From Streptomyces sp. TS71-3 (lineage in GTDB: Bacteria; Actinomycetota; Actinomycetes; Streptomycetales; Streptomycetaceae), in contig NZ_BNEL01000001.1 of assembly GCF_018327685.1 (NCBI RefSeq), forward strand, positions 3,782,001 through 3,846,000: 64,000 nucleotides of DNA, in the 5' to 3' direction. The translations under genes and the position numbers were made by a program. Below the pieces are notes generated by a model. That model searched no databases, was not told where the DNA came from, and worked only from the letters and a program-made list of their open reading frames with translations. This document shows positions 19,169 through 27,103 of this stretch, piece by piece. Position 1 is the stretch's first letter; each line of letters starts with the position of its first letter.

Positions 19169-19621
19169 CTACTCGAAGTACTCGTTGATCCGGGACGGAG
19201 TCAGCAGATTCCCGTCCACGTCCCGCACCCCGGTCTGGATCGCCGCGTCGTCCTTGCCGTGCTGGCCGCGAGTGAAGTCGAGGTGGTTGGAGATGTGCGC
19301 GCAGGCTTCCTTGAGCGTGCTCAGCTGGCTGTTCCAGGCGTCGTGCAACTCGGTGAGCGCCGAGCCCGTGTCGAGGCCGTCGTTGAACAGCTGGACCGAG
19401 GCGTCGAAGGTACTGGCGCGGGCGTAGTCACCCTCGACGCTCAGCCGGTCGCGCAGGTCGTGCGCCATGTTGCCGAGCTTGCCCAGCTCGTCGTCGTGGA
19501 CGACCAGGTCGCCGTCCCTGGCGTTTCCCGGCAGCGGGTCGGGCACGTGGTCGATCTGCATGCCCGCGCTCCTGCGCTTCGCCGCGTCCGCCTTCAGGTG
19601 CTCCCACTCGTCCCACGCCAT
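19169..19621 (-). CDS. WXG100-like small helical protein
   Basis: A 150-residue protein (ATG 19621, GGGGGAG upstream), first gene of the three-gene unit. It is nearly all helical. The segment DLRDRLSVEGDYARASTF, then LTELHDAWNSQLSTLKEACAHISNHL, resembles the two-helix hairpin of ESX/WXG100 proteins, with WNS in the place of WXG. Such proteins often pair with a larger partner for export, here probably the 720-residue protein. No ESX secretion genes are in the window, so the exporter would be elsewhere. Two perfect 12-bp direct repeats lie just upstream. Confidence 0.65.
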   Translation of the reverse strand: MAWDEWEHLKADAAKRRSAGMQIDHVPDPLPGNARDGDLVVHDDELGKLGNMAHDLRDRLSVEGDYARASTFDASVQLFNDGLDTGSALTELHDAWNSQLSTLKEACAHISNHLDFTRGQHGKDDAAIQTGVRDVDGNLLTPSRINEYFE

Positions 19622-19637
19622 GTGCTGATCTCCCCCG

Positions 19638-19661
19638 TTGACGTTCGTCTTGACGTTCGTC
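19638..19661. promoter_or_regulatory. 12-bp tandem direct repeat ahead of the WXG-like unit
   Basis: TTGACGTTCGTC occurs twice back to back, 17 bp upstream of the ATG at 19621. A -10-like TACGAT on the minus strand lies at 19688-19693, so the repeat falls in the 5' leader. Confidence 0.5.
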
Positions 19662-19745
19662 CCGCGCGGCCCGTCCCCCGGTTGCTCATCGTACGGAGCC
19701 TCACCACGCTTACCAAGGAATGGCCATCCCCCGGAGGGGCGCCCC

Positions 19746-20885
19746 TCACCGCGGCAGTACGCGTACGTACGCCGCCGGGTCGCGGTCGGCCGCGGCCATC
19801 AGGGCCGTGCGGAACACCGCGGCCTGTTGCCGGGGCGCCTCGCACAGGGAGTGGGGCGCGGTGCGCACGACGATGATGCCGAGGCGTTCCAGGTGTTCAC
19901 GCCGGCGGGCGAACTCCGCCCACAGGACGTCCTCCTCCCAGTCGCCGCCGCTCGTTCTGGGCGCCTCGGTGTCCAGTTCCAGGGCGACGGCGTGGTCCGG
20001 CCAGTAGGCGTCCACGGCGCCGAGGTGCGGGCCGCCGGGGAGCTGGAGGTCGACGTTCCACAGCGGTTCCGGCAGGTGGTGCTCCCGCACCGTCCGGTAC
20101 AGCAGGTCCTCGGCGAGCGACCGGTGCCCGTCGAGCAGCGCCTGCACGGCCTCGGCCACGTGCGGCAGCTCCAGCAGCCTCGCGCGCCGCAGCTCGGCGG
20201 CCGCGGCGGCCACGTCGCAGTGTCCGCCGTGCACCGCCTCGGCCAGCACCCTGTGCACCGCGGTGGTGCCGGCCAACTGCGCCACGGCGTCGGCGAGCGC
20301 CCGGGGCACCGGCGCCACCGGCACGCCTCTGACCCGGTCGGGTTCCGGCAGCGTCGCGCAGCGCACCAGACGTGCGAAGGAGACCGAGCGCAGCCGCCGG
20401 GTGCGGGGCACCAGCACGTCGATCGGGTCCAGCGCGGCCAGCGGGGGAGCGGTGCCGAACCGGTGCAGGGCGAGGGCGGCGAGGCCCGTCACCATCGCCT
20501 CGCCGGGCCCCTCGGCCGAGCGGGCGCCGGACCGCGGGGCGGCCTCGGGGCGGCCGCCCCCGACCTGGCCGCCGGAGAGCCCCGCGGTGCCGTGGTGACC
20601 GGGGCCCTGCGGGGCGGTCACGGCGGTCAGCGGCCCGGCGGCGGTCCCCGGGCGCACCGCGTACAGCAGCGCGGCGTGCAGCCGCTCCTCCGCGGTGGGC
20701 GGGCCCGGGTGGAGCAGGAAGACACCGGGCAGGAGCCGCTGCCAGTCGCCGCCGGGCCGGCACCGCTCCCGTGCCTGCGCGAGGGTGACACCGTGCGCCC
20801 GGAGCTGGGCCGTGCTGAGGACCCGCCGCTGGGCCTGGCAGAGATGGCTCAAGGGCCGGGGGGAAACAGGGCTGTTGTGGTTCAT
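19746..20885 (-). CDS. AbiEi/DUF559-like protein, winged helix plus nuclease-like fold
   Basis: A 379-residue protein from ATG 20885 (GTG 20906 is an alternative; both have weak ribosome sites). The N-terminal 70 residues (RRVLSTAQLRAHGVTLAQARERC, then WQRLLPGVFLLHPG) resemble the winged helix of AbiEi-type antitoxins. The C-terminal 110 residues have the Vsr/DUF559 restriction-endonuclease pattern: AVDAYWPDHAVALELD (D-x-E-like acidic pair), a long helix, then RLGIIVVRTAP. The role of these common actinobacterial orphans is not established. No AbiEii toxin partner is adjacent. A Gly/Ala/Arg-rich insert (about 105-135) separates the two halves. Confidence 0.75.
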   Translation of the reverse strand: MNHNSPVSPRPLSHLCQAQRRVLSTAQLRAHGVTLAQARERCRPGGDWQRLLPGVFLLHPGPPTAEERLHAALLYAVRPGTAAGPLTAVTAPQGPGHHGTAGLSGGQVGGGRPEAAPRSGARSAEGPGEAMVTGLAALALHRFGTAPPLAALDPIDVLVPRTRRLRSVSFARLVRCATLPEPDRVRGVPVAPVPRALADAVAQLAGTTAVHRVLAEAVHGGHCDVAAAAAELRRARLLELPHVAEAVQALLDGHRSLAEDLLYRTVREHHLPEPLWNVDLQLPGGPHLGAVDAYWPDHAVALELDTEAPRTSGGDWEEDVLWAEFARRREHLERLGIIVVRTAPHSLCEAPRQQAAVFRTALMAAADRDPAAYVRVLPR

Positions 20886-21013
20886 GACCGGCAATGTCCC
20901 CGCCACGGGACCGCCGACGAACCGCTGTTACCAACCCGTCGACAAACCCAGACAAGAACCCCGGAACCTCCGAAAGCATGTCCGTCAAGGCTGTGTTGAC
21001 GAGTGTGCGGCTC

Positions 21014-21082
21014 GCTGTCCGCCGCCCGCTGCCCTCGCTGTCCGCCGCCCACTGCCCTCGACGTGCGCCACCAGCTGCCCTC
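21014..21082. repeat. 23-bp tandem repeat
   Basis: Three head-to-tail units at 21014, 21037 and 21060. Each ends in CTGCCCTC and starts with a GCTGTCCGCCGCCC-like part; the third is more diverged. It lies between the AbiEi-like gene and the pepN2 terminator. Confidence 0.8.
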
Positions 21083-21100
21083 GACCGTGCGCCACGAGCC

Positions 21101-21120
21101 GGGGCCCCAGCCGGGGCCCC
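21101..21120. terminator. hairpin terminator of second pepN
   Basis: GGGGCCCC, loop AGCC, GGGGCCCC, 14 bp beyond the pepN2 stop. Each arm is also self-complementary. Confidence 0.6.
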
Positions 21121-21134
21121 GCCTCGCCCGACGC

Positions 21135-23783
21135 CTACCCCGCGACCACGGCCGTCGCCGCAGCCGCCTCCGCGTCCGCCCGCTGCCCCCGCAGCGCCCT
21201 CGCCAGGTCGTCGCGGGCCTCCAGCACCAGCCGCCGCAGCGCGGGCGGGGCGTCCTCGTGGGCCGCGAGCCACGCGTCGGCGGCGTCCAGCGCGGGAGCG
21301 CCCTGCAGGCCCGGGAAGAAGCCCCGCACCACATGCATCCCGATCTGGATCGACCGCTCCTCCCAGATCCGGGAGATCACCTCGAAGTACCGCTCCGTGT
21401 ACGGCGCCAGCAGCTCGCGCTGCGACGGCTGCGAGAAGCCCGCGATCACCGCCTCGACGAGGGCGTTGGACAGCTCGTCAGACCCCACCACCGACTCCCA
21501 CGCCTCCGCCTTGACCTGCGCGGACGGCCGGGCCGCCAGGCACCGCACCTGGTGCCGCTTGCCCGATGCCGTGGCGTCGCGCCCCAGCTCGGCCGCGAGG
21601 GCGCTCTCGTCGGCGGCGCCGTGCACCGCCAGCGGCTCCAGGAACGTCCAGCGCAGCTCCTGGTCGACCTCCAGGCCCTCCACGGTCGCGGTGCCGTCCA
21701 GCAGGCCCTGGAGGACCTCCAGATCGGCCTTGTCGGCCGCCACCGACGCGTAGAACCGAGCCCAGGCGAGCTGCCGCTGGCTGCCGGGCGCGGCGAGCCG
21801 CAGCTCGCGCAGCGCGCCCTGGGCGAGCAGCCTGCCGCCCTCCTCGCGCCACTCGGGCGCCGCGTAGTGGGCCACGGCCGAGCGGGCCCACGCGTGCACC
21901 ATCTGGAGCACGCCGATGTCGCTCTCCCGGCCCGCGAACCGCAGCGCCAGGGAGACGAACTCGCGCGCGGGCAGCAGCGCGTCCCGGGTGAGGTTCCACA
22001 GCGCCGACCAGCACAACGCGCGCGGGAGCGGCTCCATCACGTCGCCGAGCCCCGCCCGCAGGGTGTCCAGGGACGTCTCGTCGAAGCGGGTCTTGCAGTA
22101 GGTCAGGTCGTCGTCGTTGACGAGGACCAGCTCGGGGGCCTCGGCTCCGGCCAGTTCCGCGACGACCGAGCGGGCTCCCTCGACATCGGTCTCGGCGCTC
22201 GCGTACCGCACCAGGGCGCCCGGCTCGACGCCCTCCAGATCGGCGCGCCGGTACAGGCCCACGCGCACCCGGTGCGGGCGGAGCGTGGGGTGCGACTCGG
22301 GGGCCTCCTGGACGACGGCCAGCTCCGCGACCCGCCCGTCCTCGCCCAGCAGCACCTGCGGGGTCAGCGAGGCCACCCCCGCGGTCTGCAGCCACGCGCG
22401 CGACCAGGTGGCCATGTCCCGCCCGGACGTCTCCTCCAGCACCGACAGCAGGTCGCCGAGACGGGTGTTGCCGTAGGCGTGCCGCTTGAAGTAGCGCCGG
22501 GCGCCCTCCAGGAAGGCGTCCTGGCCGACATAGGCGACGAGCTGCTTGAGCACCGATGCGCCCTTGGCGTACGTGATCCCGTCGAAGTTGAGCTTGGCGT
22601 CCTGGAGGTCGCGGATGTCCGCGGTGATCGGGTGGGTCGAGGGGAGCTGGTCGGCGCGGTACGCCCAGGACTTGCGGTTGTTGGCGAAGGTGATCCAGCC
22701 GTCCGTCCAGCGGGTGGCCTCCACCAGCGAGAACGCCCCCATGAAGTCCGCGAACGACTCCTTCAGCCACAGGTCGTCCCACCAGCGCATGGTGACCAGG
22801 TCGCCGAACCACATGTGCGCCATCTCGTGCAGGATGGTGTTGGCCCGCCGCTCGTACGCGGCCTCCGTCACCCGGCCGCGGTAGATGTACTCCTCGCGGA
22901 AGGTGACGCAGCCCGGGTTCTCCATCGCGCCCAGGTTGTACTCGGGCACGAACGCCTGGTCGTACTTCCCGAACGGGTACGGGTAGCCGAAGTGGTCGTG
23001 GAAGAAGTCCAGGCCCTGCTTGGTGATCAGGAAGACGTCGTCCGTGTCGAAGTACCGGGCCAGGCTCCTGCGGCACATCGCGCCGAGCGGGATCTCGAGG
23101 GTGCCGCCGTCGTCCAGGATCCGGGTGTAGGAGTCGGTCACGTAGTGGTAGGGCCCCGCGACGACCGCCGTGATGTACGTGGAGATGGGCTTGGTCTCCG
23201 CGAACCGCCACACGGAGTCGACCTGCTCGCCCGCCCCGTTGCTCCAGACCCCCCACCCGTCGGGCGCGGTCACCTCGAAGCGGAACGGCGCCTTGAGGTC
23301 CGGCTGCTCGAAGTTCGCGAAGACCCGGCGGGAGTCCGCGGGCTCGTACTGCGTGTACAGGTAGACCTCGCCGTCCTCCGGGTCGACGAAGCGGTGCAGG
23401 CCCTCGCCGGTGCGGCTGTACGCGCACTGGGCGTCCACCACCAGCTCGTTCTCCGAGGCGAGGTCCTCCAGGGTGATCCTGCTGCCGTCGAAGACGTCCG
23501 CCGGGTCGAGGTCCCTGCCGTTCAGCGAGACGGCCGTGACGCTCGGCGCGATCAGGTCGGCGAAGCTGCCCGCGCCCGGCTCGGCGCAGCGGAACCTGAT
23601 CGTGGTGACCGAGCGGAAGGTGGGCTGCACGTCGTCGCCCGCCGCGTCGCCGTCCCCCCGTTTCGGGGGGTTCTGGGCGGTGCCCACGGCGGAGCGCACG
23701 TCGAGCGCGACCTCGTATGCGTCCACCGACAGCAGGGCGGCCCGCTCCCGGGCCTCGTCGCGGGACAGGTTCTCACCGGGCAC
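21135..23783 (-). CDS. pepN: second aminopeptidase N (M1 family)
   Basis: An 882-residue paralogue of the protein at 3407-5980, same domain order. GTG 23783 has AAGGAG 9-10 nt upstream. Motifs are GAMEN at 285-289, HEMAHMWFGD (H319, E320, H323) and E342 in WWDDLWLKE. It differs from the first copy by an insert near residue 30 (AVGTAQNPPKRGDGDAAGDD) and by GAMENPG instead of GAMENAG, so it may prefer different substrates. The catalytic site is complete. It is divergent from the Rv2466c-like gene across 395 bp of structured intergenic DNA. Confidence 0.94.
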   Translation of the reverse strand: MPGENLSRDEARERAALLSVDAYEVALDVRSAVGTAQNPPKRGDGDAAGDDVQPTFRSVTTIRFRCAEPGAGSFADLIAPSVTAVSLNGRDLDPADVFDGSRITLEDLASENELVVDAQCAYSRTGEGLHRFVDPEDGEVYLYTQYEPADSRRVFANFEQPDLKAPFRFEVTAPDGWGVWSNGAGEQVDSVWRFAETKPISTYITAVVAGPYHYVTDSYTRILDDGGTLEIPLGAMCRRSLARYFDTDDVFLITKQGLDFFHDHFGYPYPFGKYDQAFVPEYNLGAMENPGCVTFREEYIYRGRVTEAAYERRANTILHEMAHMWFGDLVTMRWWDDLWLKESFADFMGAFSLVEATRWTDGWITFANNRKSWAYRADQLPSTHPITADIRDLQDAKLNFDGITYAKGASVLKQLVAYVGQDAFLEGARRYFKRHAYGNTRLGDLLSVLEETSGRDMATWSRAWLQTAGVASLTPQVLLGEDGRVAELAVVQEAPESHPTLRPHRVRVGLYRRADLEGVEPGALVRYASAETDVEGARSVVAELAGAEAPELVLVNDDDLTYCKTRFDETSLDTLRAGLGDVMEPLPRALCWSALWNLTRDALLPAREFVSLALRFAGRESDIGVLQMVHAWARSAVAHYAAPEWREEGGRLLAQGALRELRLAAPGSQRQLAWARFYASVAADKADLEVLQGLLDGTATVEGLEVDQELRWTFLEPLAVHGAADESALAAELGRDATASGKRHQVRCLAARPSAQVKAEAWESVVGSDELSNALVEAVIAGFSQPSQRELLAPYTERYFEVISRIWEERSIQIGMHVVRGFFPGLQGAPALDAADAWLAAHEDAPPALRRLVLEARDDLARALRGQRADAEAAAATAVVAG

Positions 23784-23826
23784 GGGCGGCACTCCTTCTA
23801 GCGGCTCGCTTGGGTTGTTCGTCGTT

Positions 23827-23858
23827 TCGCTTGTGTGACGTGACTCGCTTGTGTGACG
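23827..23858. promoter_or_regulatory. 14-bp direct repeat in the divergent region
   Basis: TCGCTTGTGTGACG occurs exactly twice, at 23827-23840 and 23845-23858 (18-bp period). It is 44 bp upstream of pepN2 and a likely operator or promoter element. The rest of the 23784-24178 gap holds no gene. Confidence 0.45.
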
Positions 23859-24045
23859 CGAAGGGACTCTCGTAGGGCCCTGGGGCTCTTCTGCCCGCCG
23901 GCCTGGAACTACACCGGTACCGGCCCACCGGCGCCGGCATGCACGGCCGGGACGCGCACGGGGTTCGGACGGCACCGATCTTGCCACGGACCGCTGACGG
24001 GGCACAGCGGGAATGGCGCGGGTGACCTGTGGCGTTGCCGCAGGA

Positions 24046-24097
24046 GTACCGCCCGTGCGGGACTCCCGTGGTACGGGAGCGGTGCCACGGGCGGTAC
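24046..24097. promoter_or_regulatory. nested double inverted repeat
   Basis: Outer arms GTACCGCCCGTG (24046-24057) and CACGGGCGGTAC (24086-24097), 12 bp and perfect, enclose a second perfect hairpin, CTCCCGT-GGT-ACGGGAG (24063-24079). It ends 81 bp before ATG 24179 and lies between divergent genes, so it is not an ordinary terminator. Possible roles are operator, attenuator or small-element remnant. Confidence 0.6.
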
Positions 24098-24178
24098 AAC
24101 GTGCATGATCAGCCGTACGGTCGTCTGCGCCGGGCGGCGTACGCCCTGCGATGAGCCCATGTTTCATGAGGAGTAAAG

Positions 24179-24808
24179 ATGTCCGAGAAGACTCCCGTCG
24201 ACTTCTGGTTCGACCCGCTCTGCCCGTGGGCCTGGATGACGTCCCGCTGGGTGCTCGAGGTGGAGAAGGTCCGCGACATCGAGGTCCGCTGGCACGTGAT
24301 GAGCCTGGCGGTGCTCAACGAACCCAAGCTGGACACCCTCCCCGAGAACTACCGGGAGGGCATGAAGAAGGCGTGGGGCCCGGTGCGCGTGGTGATCGCC
24401 GCCCAGGAGCAGCACGGCGACGAGGTGCTGGGCAAGCTGTACACCGCCCTGGGCACGCGCTTCCACAACCGCGGCGAGGGCCCCACCCGGGAGGCCGTCC
24501 TGGGGGCCCTTGAGGACGCCGGCCTGCCCGCGTCCCTCGCCGACTACGCCGACTCCGACGAGTACGACGCCCAGCTGCGCGCCTCGCACAAGGTCGGCAT
24601 CGACAAGGTGGGCCAGGAGGTCGGCACCCCCGTGATCGCGGTACCGGGACCGGAGGGCAAGGAGGTCGCCTTCTTCGGCCCGGTCGTCACCCCGGCGCCC
24701 AAGGGCGACGCGGCGGCACAGCTCTGGGACGGCACCCTGATGGTCGCCTCGATCCCCGGCTTCTACGAGATCAAGCGCACCCGCACGGTGGGCCCGATCT
24801 TCGAGTGA
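24179..24808 (+). CDS. Rv2466c-like thioredoxin-fold protein (DsbA family)
   Basis: A 209-residue protein from ATG 24179 with AGGAG upstream. It matches mycobacterial Rv2466c, a mycothiol-dependent nitroreductase, across its length: FWFDPLCPWAWMTSRWVLEV, VRWHVMSLAVLNE, NYREGMKKAWGPVRVVIAA, VGTPVIAV, FFGPVVTPAP and FYEIKRTRT. The active site reads C15-P-W-A18, whereas Rv2466c has C-P-W-C; the resolving cysteine is alanine here. It may work by a monothiol mechanism with mycothiol. It is monocistronic and ends at a strong terminator. Confidence 0.85.
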   Translation: MSEKTPVDFWFDPLCPWAWMTSRWVLEVEKVRDIEVRWHVMSLAVLNEPKLDTLPENYREGMKKAWGPVRVVIAAQEQHGDEVLGKLYTALGTRFHNRGEGPTREAVLGALEDAGLPASLADYADSDEYDAQLRASHKVGIDKVGQEVGTPVIAVPGPEGKEVAFFGPVVTPAPKGDAAAQLWDGTLMVASIPGFYEIKRTRTVGPIFE

Positions 24809-24851
24809 CCCCGGCGCGTGGCGTTGCCCACGCGCGCGTACCGCGTACAAG

Positions 24852-24882
24852 GGCCCCCGCGGGTCGTCTCCCCGCGGGGGCC
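24852..24882. terminator. strong bidirectional terminator
   Basis: Perfect 12-bp arms (GGCCCCCGCGGG and CCCGCGGGGGCC) with a 7-nt loop TCGTCTC, followed by TTCGG. It sits between the Rv2466c-like gene and the convergent permease. Confidence 0.85.
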
Positions 24883-24932
24883 TTCGGCTGTCCGCGCCGG
24901 GCGCGCCTGGCGCTGCCTGGTGCCGGACCGGC

Positions 24933-26696
24933 TCAGGTCCCGTCCTGACCGGGCCGGCGGGCGCGCCGCGCGCGGAGCTCCCGGGCCCCGGCGACCGCGA
25001 GCAGCACGGCCAGGGCGCCCGTCGACCAGAGCACCTGCGGCCGGGTGGACGGATCGTGCGCCATGAGGCCCAGCACCGCGGCCATCACCACGAGCACCGC
25101 CCGGCTGAGCCAGGGGTACGCCCACATCCTGAGCACCAGCCGTTCCGGCGCCTCGCGCTCCAGCAGGCGGCGCAGCCGCAGTTGCGTGGCGGCGATCAGC
25201 GCCCAGACGTAGAGCAGCACGGCGCCGGCCGCGTTCAGCAGGTAGAGGAAGACCGTGTCGGGCCACTTCAGATTGAGCACGACCGAGACGAATCCGAACA
25301 CGACCGAGGCGAACACCGCTCGCCGCGGCACGCCTCCACCGCCTCCACCTCCTCGGCCGCCGGACGGCCCGAGCGCGGGTGCCCGCGCCCCCTCGTGGTC
25401 CTCGCCCTCCCCGACGTCCTCGCCCCGCCGCCTTTCGGCCCGCGGCACCCCCTGCGCGACCTTCAGCAGCGCCTTGGGGGCCTCGCCGCGCTCGGCCAGC
25501 GAGAAGATCATCCGGGACGAGCCGTACAGGTTGGCGTTGAGCGACGACAGCAGGGCCACGAAGACCACGATGTTCATGATCGTGGCGGCCGAGGGCACCC
25601 GCAGCGCGTCGAGAACGGTCACGTAGGGGCTCAGTCCTGCCTTCTGGGCCGTCCACGGCAGCACCGTGACGATGACCAGCATCGAGCCGACGTAGAAGAA
25701 GACGATCCGGTACGCCGCGCTGCGCACGGCGCGCGCCACCGACACCGCCGGGTCGTCCGACTCGGCCGCCGCGATGGTGACCACCTCAAGCCCGCCGAAG
25801 GCGAAGACGACCGCGAGCACGCCGGACAGCACGCCGTCCCAGCCGCTCGGCAGGAAGCCGCCCCGGGCGCCGGTGAGGTTGTGCAGGCCCACCGCCCGCG
25901 TGTCCGGCAGGAGCCCCAGGATCGCCAGCACGCCGAGCAGCAGGAACAGCACGATCGCCGCGACCTTCAGGGCGGCGAACCAGAACTCGAACTCCCCGAA
26001 GCTGCGCACCGCGGCCAGATTGCTCACCGTGAAGACCAGCATGAAGGCCCCCACCCAGGCCCACTGCGGAACCCCCGGCAGCCAGCCGTGCGCGATCCCC
26101 GCGGCCCCGGTCGCCTCCACGGCGAGCACGACGACCAGCATGAACCAGTACATCCAGCCGGCCGTGAACCCCGCCCACCGGCCGAGGCCGCGCTCCGCGT
26201 GCACCGAGAACGACCCCGAGGCGGGCAGCGCCGCCGACATCTCGCCCAGCATCCGCATCACGCAGGTGACGAGCGCCCCCGCCACCAGGTAGGACACCAC
26301 GATGCCGGGCCCGGCGACCGCGATGCCCGCGCCGGAGCCCACGAAGAGCCCGGCCCCCATCACGCCCCCGAGGCCGAGCATGGTGAGGTGACGCTGCTTC
26401 AGGCCCGCGGAGAGCGGTTCGCTCTCGGGGGCCAGCACTCCCGAGGGCGTGCCGCCTGCGCCACCGGGCGCGTATGCGTCGTCGGTCGGCGGTGCGGCTC
26501 CGGACGCGCGTGCCCTGCCGGTCACCGGTGCGGCACCGGAGGGCGGTGCGGCACTCGCCGCGGTGGGGCGCGGTTCGCGGCCGGGCGCGGGGATCCCCGG
26601 GCGGATCTCCGAGGAGGTGGCGGACGTGGCGGAGGCAGCGGGCCGGGCTGCTCCGGCGGCCTCGTCGGCGGGCCCATCGGGCCGCTCGTGATGCAT
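24933..26696 (-). CDS. amino-acid permease (APC superfamily)
   Basis: A 587-residue inner-membrane transporter, about 12 helices from residue 113 on. The APC signature near the first helix is GLKQRHLTMLGLGGVMGAGLFVG, followed by GEMSAALPASGSFSVHAERGLG, the GABA/aromatic amino-acid permease pattern. ATG 26696 is chosen for lack of a better ribosome site. The 105-residue Ala/Pro/Gly-rich N-terminal extension is unusual, so the true start may be further in. A hydrophilic insert of about 35 residues (RRRGEDVGEGEDHEGARAP and a Gly run) lies in the loop before helix 9; it is absent from the paralogue at 29258-30742. Substrate unknown. Confidence 0.85.
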   Translation of the reverse strand: MHHERPDGPADEAAGAARPAASATSATSSEIRPGIPAPGREPRPTAASAAPPSGAAPVTGRARASGAAPPTDDAYAPGGAGGTPSGVLAPESEPLSAGLKQRHLTMLGLGGVMGAGLFVGSGAGIAVAGPGIVVSYLVAGALVTCVMRMLGEMSAALPASGSFSVHAERGLGRWAGFTAGWMYWFMLVVVLAVEATGAAGIAHGWLPGVPQWAWVGAFMLVFTVSNLAAVRSFGEFEFWFAALKVAAIVLFLLLGVLAILGLLPDTRAVGLHNLTGARGGFLPSGWDGVLSGVLAVVFAFGGLEVVTIAAAESDDPAVSVARAVRSAAYRIVFFYVGSMLVIVTVLPWTAQKAGLSPYVTVLDALRVPSAATIMNIVVFVALLSSLNANLYGSSRMIFSLAERGEAPKALLKVAQGVPRAERRRGEDVGEGEDHEGARAPALGPSGGRGGGGGGGVPRRAVFASVVFGFVSVVLNLKWPDTVFLYLLNAAGAVLLYVWALIAATQLRLRRLLEREAPERLVLRMWAYPWLSRAVLVVMAAVLGLMAHDPSTRPQVLWSTGALAVLLAVAGARELRARRARRPGQDGT

Positions 26697-27103
26697 GGGG
26701 CGAGCGCTTTCGATCAGCGGGGACGCGGTCGGCGGTGCCGGGACGACGACGTTAACGGCGCCGTGGCCGCCCGCGGCCGGATGAGCGAGACCCGCGAAAG
26801 AAATTGGCGGGACCCCACAGTTCGCTCCAGGCGCCCCGGACCCGCGCCCCCGGCATCCCGGGCCCGCGTTCCCGGCCACCGGGCCGGGTCATGGTGACCA
26901 GCATCACGCGTGCGCAGGCGTAGACCGCGTCCTTTGTGTGGAACGTACCAACGGGGTGGCACGCGCTTGTCGGCGGCTGACGGTGATCGGGGCGCGCCGC
27001 CTGCGTTAGCGTCACGATGTCCTGGCCTGTCCCGGCCTGTGCTGGCCTGTAGGGGCCTTCCCGCACCGCCTGCAATGTCCCTTCGATCCCGTGGAGCCTC
27101 CCG
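26697..27103. other. divergent intergenic region upstream of bioY and permease
   Basis: About 400 bp with no gene supported. It holds the permease promoter side (GTTAAC at 26753), a -10-like TAGCGT at 27007-27012 on the plus strand, and the 10-bp repeat described separately. Confidence 0.5.
27021..27050. repeat. three 10-bp phased repeats upstream of bioY
   Basis: CCTGGCCTGT, CCCGGCCTGT and GCTGGCCTGT follow each other without gap, 54 bp before bioY and just downstream of the TAGCGT -10-like box. The one-helical-turn period puts all copies on one face of DNA. Confidence 0.55.
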
